Source: Gammaproteobacteria bacterium (GTDB lineage: Bacteria; Pseudomonadota; Gammaproteobacteria; Pseudomonadales; Azotimanducaceae). From it: a DNA stretch of 64,000 nt. The notes under the pieces were generated by a model. It worked only from the letters and a program-made list of their open reading frames with translations. It did no database searches and was not told where the DNA came from. The stretch covers positions 27,081-91,080 of the forward strand of contig VXLL01000030.1 of the NCBI GenBank assembly GCA_009841615.1, in the 5' to 3' direction. Of this stretch, positions 55,501 to 63,666 are shown in pieces. The position numbers and the translations under genes are program-made. The first letter of the stretch is position 1. Each line of letters starts with the position of its first letter.

Positions 55501-58500
55501 TGCAAAAAATTGCACGGACCAGTCGGCAGAACCAATATACTGAGTGCTCGCGATTCCACAACAGTGTCCTGTTGCTAAAAACACGTCTACAACAGGCTTA
55601 AACGAATCTAAATACCAACTCGGTAATTTGACTCGGGGGCTAACTACAAAGGAAGCTAGTCCCGATTGCTCAGCAGTCCATTGAAACCAAAGAGACTGAG
55701 TGGGTCTCTGACCCGTTGAATTCCTGATCGGTTCACCCGATTCTGACGTTGCCAAGAGCGTGTCGATTTCCAGAACACCGCCCTCGCTCTCCAGCACCGT
55801 TGGAGAGTCAAACGCGTCGTTTTGTGGTGTTTGCGCGTCACTATTGGGCTCGTCATCCGAATCCAGTTCTCGAAAAATTACCGAAGTGCTCACGCTTTCC
55901 CCGTTCCACGTGGTGACCGTGAGATATATGGTCAAAAGTCCTTCCGACTTTGAGGCAAGATGAAGGAATAATCGCTGCTCTTCGCCATGACCGATTTCTC
56001 CCAAGTAAATGTTGCGGACGTGTGAATGATCAACGTAGATGCCGTCCTCTCTTTGTACGGACCCTCGAAAATTTCGAAAGAAATCCATTGTGTCCGCTGC
56101 CGCAAAACCGAACGATTCACAAGGTTCATCGTCGGCAGTACGACAATCGACATGCAATACCGAACCGGCCGCAACATAGCTATCCGTTGATATCGTTACT
56201 CCCACGAGATGGTTGTGATCTTCACCAATCGCTACTTCGTACTCGGTTTGGTCTGTATCCAACGTGAGTTGAGGTGCGTCAGAACCTCGAATCATCGTCC
56301 AGGCGACTGCCGCACGCGGAGCTTCACCGAAAATTCGTTCCCCCGATACTTGGATTCGGTAAGTACCCGGTTCAGGATCTTGAATGATTAACCATTCAAC
56401 GTTGTCAATCTTCGACTGAGACGAATGTTCGCCACAAGGCGATGATCCACAGTCTGCATCATGGTCTAGCCAAAGATCCAAATTATTTAGTACCGTGCTG
56501 GCTATTGTGTCAGCAGGTGGCTCGTCCCAAGTCAGTACAACGTCAAGTCTCGTCGTTCCAACCGGGACCACGATGTCTTCGTAGGCATACTCGCCATTTT
56601 CCAACGTAAGCGTCGCACCAGAGCTAGTCCAACCTTCCGGTACGTCGTGGTTGACAATACTCGTCCGAGCCGAAACCAATCCCATGCCGTATTTGGCTTG
56701 CATGGTCCCTGGTCCGTTGGTGTTGTCCTTTGGAAACAGTTCCTCCGCGTTGAGCCATGCTGCGGGTTTCACGGCACTCGCCATCAGTCTGGCTCGAACC
56801 AAGGCAGGTTCCTCGCGGTGATCGGGAGAAGCATCCATGAGTAAAGTCGCGATTCCAGCAACACAAGGAGTGGACATGCTAGTTCCATTCAACGCACGAT
56901 ATCCGTCGTAAGATCCGTTCCCTTCCGTTGACAGAACAAAAACCCCGGGTCCAACCACTAAAGGTAACAAACGACCGTCAACCGTAGGACCATGACTGCT
57001 GAAATCGGCCAGATCGCCATTGTCATGAACAGCTCCCACTGCTAACGAGTTTTTTCCCGACGCGTAGTTTGAGTAACCATAAATAGCAGCATTCGCGTTT
57101 GATACAACATACAACTGTCGGTGTGTCCAAACAGTAGAGTCTAATTTTCGAGGACCTGTTGATTTACCATCATTTTCTAAGCTACGACTAGAAAGGCTCA
57201 TATTTACAACCAATGGTTTCACTCGATCAGCGGTCCATCCTTCTTCTGGGCACGACGAAGGTTGTGCTAGAAAGTCCATACCTTGAATTACGATCGATGT
57301 GCTTCCAAGACCTTGAGTTGTCAGTACTTTTGCGAAGCGAATGTGCTCGACGCCCGGTGCTACTCCAGCGTACTTTGGTTGAAAATAACCGTTTCCAGCG
57401 ATCGTCCCAGTCACATGAGTTCCGTGCCCACGACTATCACTCCAAAGATCGTAGTCTTCACCCTCAATGAAATTACTACCACAAATGCTTTTTCTATTGG
57501 ACGAAAGGGCGATATGGTTTGCGTTCAATCCTGTGTCCATAACCCCAATTGGGACAGTGCTCCCACTGAAACCCGTGTAAGAGCCGAACGCGCTAGCTAC
57601 CGCGCGAAGAGCGTCTCCGCCCACCGCAGGTATCGCGGAGTCGTGCGAAGCCGTTACCTCCCTATTGGGTTCAACCGCCTGTACGAAGTCTAAAGCCAAG
57701 AGATCGGACAACTGACCAGGTCGAACGACCGAGGCAAATGTCCTAATTGATGCGTCGAAATGACCGACCTCTAATCCGATTTTCTCGAGTTCGGTTCGAA
57801 ACATGTTCTCCATCTTTGACGAAACGACGACCACAAAAACCGGAATGATTGTTGATTGGGAGTTGCCCTCATTCATCTCCTCAAGGTCACTGCTCAACTT
57901 GTAAGTCGGCGGCAATGCTCCAATTCCACTCACCCAAGAAAGTTGTGCAATAGCGTCCAAGCTATCGCGATTATTAGGTACCCTCAATCGGATCAAGTCG
58001 CCGCTCTGACCCAACACACGAGCACCAAACCGACGCAAGGTCTTCTCTATTTCCGATGATTGGAGTGGATGCTTCAATTGAACCCACCCGAACGTCCAGT
58101 TTCGATTCGCGTTCTCAGCTTGTTGCAGCAGCGTGTCAATCGATGAATTGTCATTTAACCATTCGTGGCGATCGAATACACTGACCCTCTGAGTCCCGCC
58201 CGAATCATCTACGTCCATTCTGGATTTCCGAAAATTATTGCTTACGGAAACAACCGAATCGCCGTATGTAATGATTTTTGAATTTTGTACCGATTCGTTT
58301 TTATACTTCGAAACTACATCGACTCTGGGTTTGTTTGCACCTACGACAATTTGCTTCGTCGATCGAGCTCTCTCATAGTTAGTAATTTGATCGATGACTC
58401 TTGCATTTGTGTCAGTGTCTTGATCTCGAACAACAATGTCTGTATCCTGCTTTGGTATTCGTGATTTGACTACCATCACGAAAACGAGGAGGAAAATAAG

Positions 58501-58548
58501 TGACCCAACTCCAAAGAGTACGACACGCGTCTTTTTAAGCTGATTCAT
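52513..58548 (-). CDS. Giant subtilisin-like serine protease, 2011 aa
   Basis: A membrane-anchored or secreted S8-family peptidase. The N-terminal hydrophobic segment (about 9-27, VVLFGVGSLIFLLVFVMVV) is a signal anchor. Residues about 130-320 form a prodomain-like region. The catalytic triad is visible: Asp near 338 (VMDTGLNANH), His near 376 (GHGTHVTGTIAG) and Ser near 556 (LNGTSMSTPCVAGI). About 1000 residues of jelly-roll/PPC-like repeats follow (NDNFADATTLTGASGSIAG is one), then a beta-propeller-like region and two C-terminal repeats (VDSKWQQRTLDSAWSD and KESKWQGRDDSNSDWSD). Probably an extracellular degradative enzyme. No upstream partner. Confidence 0.88.
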   Translation of the reverse strand: MNQLKKTRVVLFGVGSLIFLLVFVMVVKSRIPKQDTDIVVRDQDTDTNARVIDQITNYERARSTKQIVVGANKPRVDVVSKYKNESVQNSKIITYGDSVVSVSNNFRKSRMDVDDSGGTQRVSVFDRHEWLNDNSSIDTLLQQAENANRNWTFGWVQLKHPLQSSEIEKTLRRFGARVLGQSGDLIRLRVPNNRDSLDAIAQLSWVSGIGALPPTYKLSSDLEEMNEGNSQSTIIPVFVVVVSSKMENMFRTELEKIGLEVGHFDASIRTFASVVRPGQLSDLLALDFVQAVEPNREVTASHDSAIPAVGGDALRAVASAFGSYTGFSGSTVPIGVMDTGLNANHIALSSNRKSICGSNFIEGEDYDLWSDSRGHGTHVTGTIAGNGYFQPKYAGVAPGVEHIRFAKVLTTQGLGSTSIVIQGMDFLAQPSSCPEEGWTADRVKPLVVNMSLSSRSLENDGKSTGPRKLDSTVWTHRQLYVVSNANAAIYGYSNYASGKNSLAVGAVHDNGDLADFSSHGPTVDGRLLPLVVGPGVFVLSTEGNGSYDGYRALNGTSMSTPCVAGIATLLMDASPDHREEPALVRARLMASAVKPAAWLNAEELFPKDNTNGPGTMQAKYGMGLVSARTSIVNHDVPEGWTSSGATLTLENGEYAYEDIVVPVGTTRLDVVLTWDEPPADTIASTVLNNLDLWLDHDADCGSSPCGEHSSQSKIDNVEWLIIQDPEPGTYRIQVSGERIFGEAPRAAVAWTMIRGSDAPQLTLDTDQTEYEVAIGEDHNHLVGVTISTDSYVAAGSVLHVDCRTADDEPCESFGFAAADTMDFFRNFRGSVQREDGIYVDHSHVRNIYLGEIGHGEEQRLFLHLASKSEGLLTIYLTVTTWNGESVSTSVIFRELDSDDEPNSDAQTPQNDAFDSPTVLESEGGVLEIDTLLATSESGEPIRNSTGQRPTQSLWFQWTAEQSGLASFVVSPRVKLPSWYLDSFKPVVDVFLATGHCCGIASTQYIGSADWSVQFFAEQGKEYRIRVGSSNASMPLTLNWLFGERPPNDNFADATTLTGASGSIAGHNLGATIEPGEIYGTLASTIWYRWAAPEDGDWEFQIEDAQIVHVLVFSGDTIDDLRLVSGIAAPGEPVTVATAQDEIYYIMVASPSSLSGGWKFDDLNWAQRTEARAGWDWFETGSQLASTESGSVFLSQVGLLGVEPDEPQATGIQTGWRKWTAPSDGLYTWYWDRPELQLNAFTGTSVGELSSIGTSTNNVVARGPEFVVDATEGREYAISVGRAKDNNRAFTYSDSSSTNTVLQWGKTPTNNWMSSALSLSGSAGNIVGSNQFATTGSSIRTHLGYSSLWYSYEAAETGWFKFWIEGGSSTSILSAFHPTETNLNPELIIASRTTRIPGEGIEIVVYIEQGSNVLLRVGNTRSHSSAAFELNWSPTDPPNWLVYRGRVATGHRDASGQVISLSGVADMVFNSDGTFLFVSTNIGVSVFERELTTGNLTLTQEINDPDGGSFLVWDSYRERLYAHSEDTWWTFSASSDDSAEFVLDSTDHGIGSGSNYKSDGSPVLFMGNSGDYLYRSTNFAQTIYSFNSDSMLDSMGNNSVAGRAVFPSIDGNYWWRWQSNEVQLLGREVGTGSFHAISKPWISSQSPSFTGAFSSDDEYFFTATREARSQANFTVYTIDYLTGAIEPSLSERFFGLGLVSCAGAIPRTGSYVIDVLCSYGGYVVEYSPEDGELKLNDLVANVNSRQRTRDRFGRLIPRYTLSSTSLGATPVEASPDGRHIYLATRDQGILFFERFGNEVTDFTDSEVLPVLRLDLLQASKNQIQFNDDSAEDGCLTASDWVVDNVNYSVVDSKWQQRTLDSAWSDIEGTEETEQLCSYSPSDSNEYRMVATFTRDGETIEFASNFFGEIVYERLNSLTVESDEITLETLSISECTEVLNLVVNDVKFTVKESKWQGRDDSNSDWSDVASTITAGELCPYDPVDSREYRLVGRFVIDDEEDYYSSNVLQEESN

Positions 58549-58784
58549 AATTTGCTAAACGAACCCATTGAAATTACATTGTAAGTGGAAAATTTGGTGG
58601 ACATCTACGGTTTAAATTTGATAGGCAATTCTTCTTTTTGCTGGCAAGCACGACCCTTTGGAATATTAAGAGCAGGTCATAGCGAGAGAACACTTCCGTT
58701 GAAAAATTGCCTGCTTCCACACCTTTTTTGTGCTGTAGGTCGAGCACGCACATCGCAAGGAGCCGAGATACTGTCAGTCTATGC

Positions 58785-58949
58785 GGAATGCTGACTTATT
58801 TGGACGACAGTGACGATAGAGTGATTTCCAGTGCTTTACTGTATCAAACGAATAACAACTCTGTCTTTCCAGCAGAGGTCGGTGTGTTGCTGGATGATGA
58901 AGTAGATGAAATCAGATTCTCACTTCATTTTGGTCGAGTTTTGAATTGA
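58785..58949 (+). pseudogene. 3' fragment of the ~200-aa barrel family
   Basis: The frame GMLTYLDDSDDRVISSALLY ... RFSLHFGRVLN matches the last third of the barrel proteins (compare VLNFNDKDNRVIS ... FSFSLQIGRSF). No signal peptide or N-terminal strands precede it in frame. It is a remnant next to the main barrel cluster. Confidence 0.8.
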
Positions 58950-59151
58950 TCCGGATCTGGGACCCGGTTCAGGTGAAGTTACTGTACTATTAGTTCACCT
59001 AGAAGAAATGTGTCGATCTTTGATGTTTGGTATGTCTGTACCTTGGACACTCATCGAGAAGTTCTGAAGACACTTGAACAGAAATCAAATGGGTACGTTC
59101 GACCAGTCGGACAACAACGTTTGCGTCGTTATATATTTGGGAACAATCGTG

Positions 59152-60081
59152 CTACTTCTGACTTTGGTCGAGATCAATTAGACTTGGCTCGTCCGATGAG
59201 GTACTATTGACTGAGTTATCGTCTTCATCGTTCCCTAACACCTCGTTATACCACGTACGACCGAGCTCATGCGGACCACTATGAATCCACCACGCATCCC
59301 AAATAGGATTCTGTAATTCGGTCCTATTTGTCAGCACTTCATCCACAAAAACTTCATGAAAGACAAACGGTTCATATTCGCTACGTAGCCACAGTGCTTC
59401 ACTGATTTCAGCAAAGTACTCCTGTACATTCTTCAACAGATTGTGTTGTTTCTTGCTGGTTTCTTCATCGTCATCGTTACTAATATAGTTTACTAGCTCG
59501 TATTTACCGGAATCTACTGCCTCCTGCCATGAGTCAATGATAGTCTGATCGTCAAAACCGTCCGGAATTATCAGGTTGTGGAAGGCATGGGCGAACTCGT
59601 GTATTAAAGCACTCGGCTGAGTAGGAAATTCTTTCAATAAATCAACTAGATTGCGAAAGACTATTGTCTTACTATAGAACTCGTCCGCGCTTGAAGAGTA
59701 GCTCACGTAACAAGCTCTCGTACACAGACTGGGCAATGTCAAACATTGACTATCTCCACAGTCGTCATTAAGAACGATCTTCACACTTTCGGCTTCTAAC
59801 TTCTCCATCACTTTGACCGGAAACAGAAACTTCATTTGGTAAAGTTGACTCTTGATGAGAGCATACGCTGTTTCCGCGGTTTCCTTCTTTGATTCGAGAA
59901 TATCCGACTTAATGTAAAAATTGAATCCTTGGTATTCCCTCTTCTCATAATCGTCTTCATCGCCGTAAAAGTTGTCTACCGAATTTTCACCCATGATCAG
60001 ATCATCGAGATCTACCACTTCTGCAAGAATGAGAATTGGAAACAGGAGAACGCTGACTATTAAATAGTTCTTGATCTTCAC
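59152..60081 (-). CDS. Exported HExxH zinc metallopeptidase (copy 1)
   Basis: About 309 residues. The start is set at GTG 60,081, which gives the signal peptide (KNYLIVSVLLFPILILA) and aligns with the paralogue's MKIS; the frame opens at 60,183. The zinc site is HEFAH at about 161-165, with a downstream EYFAE (about 221-225) whose first Glu is the likely third ligand, as in gluzincins. Cysteines at DDCGDSQC and CTRAC probably form disulphides. The C-terminal IWDAWWIHSGPHELGRTWY is conserved between copies. It probably acts in the periplasm or outside. It follows copy 2 by about 107 bp on the same strand. Exact peptidase family not assigned. Confidence 0.8.
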   Translation of the reverse strand: MKIKNYLIVSVLLFPILILAEVVDLDDLIMGENSVDNFYGDEDDYEKREYQGFNFYIKSDILESKKETAETAYALIKSQLYQMKFLFPVKVMEKLEAESVKIVLNDDCGDSQCLTLPSLCTRACYVSYSSSADEFYSKTIVFRNLVDLLKEFPTQPSALIHEFAHAFHNLIIPDGFDDQTIIDSWQEAVDSGKYELVNYISNDDDEETSKKQHNLLKNVQEYFAEISEALWLRSEYEPFVFHEVFVDEVLTNRTELQNPIWDAWWIHSGPHELGRTWYNEVLGNDEDDNSVNSTSSDEPSLIDLDQSQK

Positions 60082-60188
60082 TTGAAGGTACCGTAGTTCG
60101 ATGGTTCGTTTTTTGTGAGAAACGTCTTGCATTTGAATTCCTGAGTGTGATCTGACTAGAGTTTCGTCGCAGTTCTTGAACAAGGGTA

Positions 60189-61100
60189 CTACTCGTGCTC
60201 GTGATCTAGATCAAGTAGGATAGGAATTTCGGAGGCGTTGGGGAGGACCGAGTCATCTTCTTCATTTAGTGTCTCCCAATACCAAGTACGACCCGGCTCA
60301 TGTGGGCCACTATGATCCCACCAAGCATCCCAAATAGGGTTTTTAATTTTGGTTTGATCTGTAAGTAATTCATTGGTAAAAACTTGATGGAAAACAAACG
60401 GTTTCCAACTGCTCCGTAGCCAAAGTGCTGCACTTATTTCAGCAAAGTACTCTTCGTCGTTCCTCATCAGATAGTGCTCTACCTTGCTAGAGTATGTATC
60501 AAGTCTCCTAGTAATATAGTTTACTTTTTCAAATTTTCGCGAATATACAGCCAATAGCCACGCGTCTTTGATCGTCTGATTGTCGTATCCGTCCGGAACT
60601 ATGAGGTTGTGGAAAGCATGGCCGAACTCGTGCAATAGCAGAGAATTGTTCGATCGAAAATCTCGCAAAAGCGCATCAACATCTCGAAAGACGACAGCCT
60701 TACTTTTGAACTCGTCAACGAATGGAAAGTACGAAATGTAGCACGCGAACGCACACTGATCGCAATCCGTGTCTCCACAGTCGTCGTTAATCACGATCTT
60801 AACCTTTTTGGTTTCTAGCTTCTCCATAACCTTGATGGGAAGGAGAAGTTTCATCTGCAAGAGTTGACTGGCAACAAGAGAATACGCTGCTTCCGTCTTT
60901 TCAGCTTGTGAATCGAGAACATCCAACTCCATGTAGATATTAAATCCAAGGTATTCCCTCTTCTCGTAGTCATCTTCATCCCCATAGTATTGGGTCAATT
61001 CAATTTCGTCTTCGTTCACAGCTACATCGTTGAAATCAACTACTTCTGCGCCCACAAAAAAAGGAATCAAGAGAAAACCTAACAACAAAGATATTTTCAT
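60189..61100 (-). CDS. Exported HExxH zinc metallopeptidase (copy 2)
   Basis: A 303-residue protein starting at ATG 61,100 with signal MKISLLLGFLLIPFFVGA. HEFGH at about 157-161 (LLLHEFGHAFHNLIVPDGYD) binds zinc and EYFAE (RNDEEYFAEISAALWLRS) supplies the third ligand. The shared N-terminal pattern YYGDEDDYEKREYLGFN and C-terminal GPHEPGRTWYWE are family marks. The cysteine spacing between INDDCGD and CAFACY differs from copy 1, so their disulphides may differ. It is the first gene of a two-gene tandem. Substrate unknown. Confidence 0.8.
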   Translation of the reverse strand: MKISLLLGFLLIPFFVGAEVVDFNDVAVNEDEIELTQYYGDEDDYEKREYLGFNIYMELDVLDSQAEKTEAAYSLVASQLLQMKLLLPIKVMEKLETKKVKIVINDDCGDTDCDQCAFACYISYFPFVDEFKSKAVVFRDVDALLRDFRSNNSLLLHEFGHAFHNLIVPDGYDNQTIKDAWLLAVYSRKFEKVNYITRRLDTYSSKVEHYLMRNDEEYFAEISAALWLRSSWKPFVFHQVFTNELLTDQTKIKNPIWDAWWDHSGPHEPGRTWYWETLNEEDDSVLPNASEIPILLDLDHEHE

Positions 61101-61483
61101 CGGCTCAAGATTCCTCAACTGTTGCAAAGCTCGCTTCAAAATTTAGTGTATCCCCTTAATCAGCACACGTTGATTCGATAGAATTTTACCCCACTTTACG
61201 ATGACTGAGGAGCTTTGCTTCGTTCGACTCAGCTACGCACAGCAAACCTGAAACTGCCCACTCAGTGAGCGAATTTCAACAGACATGCGAGCCTTTTATT
61301 TTGTTGCGAAACGAAGATCAGTAGTTGAACTTGCATGATAGTTTTCGTTCGTTTTATCGAAAGCCAAAAAACATTTGAAACAGATTATGAATGATCCATG
61401 AGTTGTTGCTCGGAAATACAATCCTCGAAGATTTCGAGTTGTCTGTCCATTAGAACGTACTCTATGAAGAGGAAAGCAAATTG
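61101..61483. other. Intergenic between divergent genes
   Basis: About 380 bp between the metallopeptidase and barrel genes that point away from each other. It should hold both promoters, but none is clear. No gene was seen. Confidence 0.4.
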
Positions 61484-62083
61484 ATGAAAAATACTCTCGT
61501 ACTATTGCTAGCGATACTATCCTACTATGTCATTGCAGACCAACGATTCATTCTCGGGTCGTTAGAGGGAGACATAGCGGTAGGGGAAAACGAGATACGT
61601 GGTTTCGAAACTCCATCAACCTCGATCGTGACCGGATTGGGTGCAAGATTGTTAAATTTCAAAGACGAGGGTCTCTACTTCGGAACTGGTTTCAAGTACC
61701 TTACAGGTGAACGCAAGATTTGCTTTATATTTTGTGACTCCTATGACGCTAATGAAACCTCGTTGTTCGGAGAAATCGGTAGGAATATGGGTCAATGGAC
61801 TCCCTTTGTCGGCGTAACTTTCCACAGTTCAGAAGTTGTATTCCCTAATGAAAGCGTAAACAACGAGAGTTGGGGGTTAGATCTTGGATTTTGGCTCGAA
61901 TACGACAAGTTTAAACTTAGAGGAGTCTTAATCAACCTAAACGATGAAGACTACAGAACGTTCTCTGTTAGTCGCCTGGTTCAAACGGATAACAAATTGG
62001 TCTTAGGTTATGAGCTTGGATGGTTGCTGGATAGCGAAATCTATCAGTTTAGCTTTTCACTTCAAATCGGTAGGTCGTTTTAA
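61484..62083 (+). CDS. Outer-membrane barrel protein, ~200-aa family
   Basis: GAGGAAAGCAAATTG precedes the ATG. The signal peptide MKNTLVLLLAILSYYVIA is cleaved before DQRFILGSLEGD. The family core follows: GARLLNFKDEGLYFGTGFKYLTGE, the Cys-loop KICFIFCDSYD, EIGRNMGQWTPFVGV, FWLEYDKFKLRGVLI, a shortened LVQTDNKLVLGYELG, and a C-terminal FSFSLQIGRSF. It is an eight-strand barrel by appearance. First of three intact family members in a row (with 62,558 and 63,667), each with its own leader, which argues for separate transcription. Confidence 0.8.
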   Translation: MKNTLVLLLAILSYYVIADQRFILGSLEGDIAVGENEIRGFETPSTSIVTGLGARLLNFKDEGLYFGTGFKYLTGERKICFIFCDSYDANETSLFGEIGRNMGQWTPFVGVTFHSSEVVFPNESVNNESWGLDLGFWLEYDKFKLRGVLINLNDEDYRTFSVSRLVQTDNKLVLGYELGWLLDSEIYQFSFSLQIGRSF

Positions 62084-62557
62084 CTTGCACTACATGTCTA
62101 GTCAGTTCTTGGTGTGAGCTTGCGGGTTTCAATTGACTTGCTAACACCTGACCTGAAGTTTTTTTAGAGCGAAGATTTTGGGTCCAAGTCTGATACTGGA
62201 TCTTGAGAGACGGTACGAGGGATATTTTGCGACTTCTCTATCGTTTGGATTCACTGTCGCGTTGTACCAAGGACCGGTTGAGTGAATGGGGGCTGCACTC
62301 GAATGGACTCAGTTTGGGGTACCGACCCGGAAACTGCTTCTCTACCGATCGAACGTCGATGTCCCAGACAGCCAATCGCATAGTGTTGACTAGAGATCGC
62401 AGGCAATAAAAGTAGTCAATTGATGTCAAACACACCATCAGACTCCGATTTGTTGGATACCTACTGCTAAGATGCTAATCTTAGGTGACACTACAATGTA
62501 CTGTTGCTTCCATTAATCAGTCCGTCCGTTCGTGCAAACTTCTTGAGGAATTGAGTC
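62084..62557. other. Intergenic, no supported gene
   Basis: Short frames on both strands lack ribosome binding sites. The last 60 bp are the leader of the barrel gene at 62,558. No repeat was identified with confidence. Confidence 0.4.
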
Positions 62558-63202
62558 ATGAAACGCTTGCTAGGTCTCGTGCTTGTCTTGTTGTCCGTCT
62601 GTGTACTTGCAGACGAACGGATTATTTTCGGATCTCTTGAGCGAGAATCGGAAACGGAGGAATTCAACACACTTGGAGTCGATATTGAAGAGACCGACAC
62701 CTTGCATGGATTTGGTGCTCAATGGTTTAAATTCAGAGACGAAGGTATCTACCAACGAGAGAGGTTCACTGTCCTTACTGGTGACAGGCAAGCCTGCCTT
62801 TTGGAAACCTGTAACTCTTTTGATACAAGGAAGGTAATATATTCCCAAGAAGTAGGTATAGAAATTGGTCAATGGATTCCATTTGTCGGTATGTCTCTCG
62901 CCCTTTCAAAAGTTGAATTTGAGACTGACACTGACAGTGAATTTGAACTGACTAAGGGTCTAATTGCGGGAACGTGGCTCAAACTCGATACTTTTGTACT
63001 AAGAGTAGCTGTACTTAACTTTAACGATAAAGATAACAGAGTGATCTCAACTACCTTTGACGACGAAGATAACAGAACGATCTCTGGGGGACTCCTGTTT
63101 CAAATGGACAACAATTTTGTCTTAGGAGCTGAAATCGGAATGTTGCTGGATAGTAAAGAAGACGGGTTTAGTTTTTCACTTCAAATCGGTCGTTCCTTTT
63201 AA
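62558..63202 (+). CDS. Outer-membrane barrel protein, ~200-aa family (long member)
   Basis: CTTGAGGAATTGAGTC lies before the ATG. The signal peptide MKRLLGLVLVLLSVCVLA is cleaved before DERIIFGSLERE. It has FGAQWFKFRDEGIYQRERF, the Cys-loop QACLLETCNSFD and GQWIPFVGMSLALS, then an internal near-repeat (FNDKDNRVISTTF followed by DDEDNRTISGGLL) that lengthens one loop. The end is LLFQMDNNFVLGAEIGMLLD and FSFSLQIGRSF. The small duplication of DNRxIS is a visible example of loop growth within the family. Confidence 0.82.
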   Translation: MKRLLGLVLVLLSVCVLADERIIFGSLERESETEEFNTLGVDIEETDTLHGFGAQWFKFRDEGIYQRERFTVLTGDRQACLLETCNSFDTRKVIYSQEVGIEIGQWIPFVGMSLALSKVEFETDTDSEFELTKGLIAGTWLKLDTFVLRVAVLNFNDKDNRVISTTFDDEDNRTISGGLLFQMDNNFVLGAEIGMLLDSKEDGFSFSLQIGRSF

Positions 63203-63604
63203 CTAGTTTCAAATGTGTAGCATCATGCAGGTGAACACCTGTGAGTTAGAGTTGACTGGATCGTCGCTGACCTGTGAGTTCGTTGGCCTGGAGTTTCAGT
63301 TCCCTACTTGAGACTGGACTCGAGAGCTGGCGACGGTGCTATCCTACGACATTTGTATCGCTCCACTTCTTGGCTGTGTCTCACCTAGACCGAGCAAGCG
63401 GACCGTGCTTCGTTTGATTCAGTTAGGTTCAACGCGCCAGAAATCTCTAATCTATTGAGCAAACGCACTTTTTGCAAATGACCACGTACCCCAAGTTGCA
63501 TTGAAATCGAGTGTAACTGCTCGTGCAGGATGGACGAAATACGCACCATCTAAATGCCGGCCATTGGAAACCGACTACTTGAAATTTCATCTCTAAACCC
63601 TATT
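63203..63604. other. Intergenic, no supported gene
   Basis: No coding frame was seen. It leads into the promoter of the last barrel gene. Confidence 0.4.
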
Positions 63605-63631
63605 TATAATTCTAGATGAGAATCGTTCTCA
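63605..63631 (+). promoter_or_regulatory. Promoter -10 with Fur-like operator
   Basis: TATAAT at 63,605-63,610 is followed at 63,617-63,631 by TGAGAATCGTTCTCA, a palindrome close to a Fur box (7-1-7 with one mismatch; TGAGAA-N3-TTCTCA perfect). A repressor bound here would cover the transcription start of the barrel gene at 63,667. A TTGAAA at 63,579 is 20 bp upstream, long for a -35 spacing. Confidence 0.4.
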
Positions 63632-63666
63632 ATCCGTTACGTCTTAAACTTAAAGGAGTTCAACAT

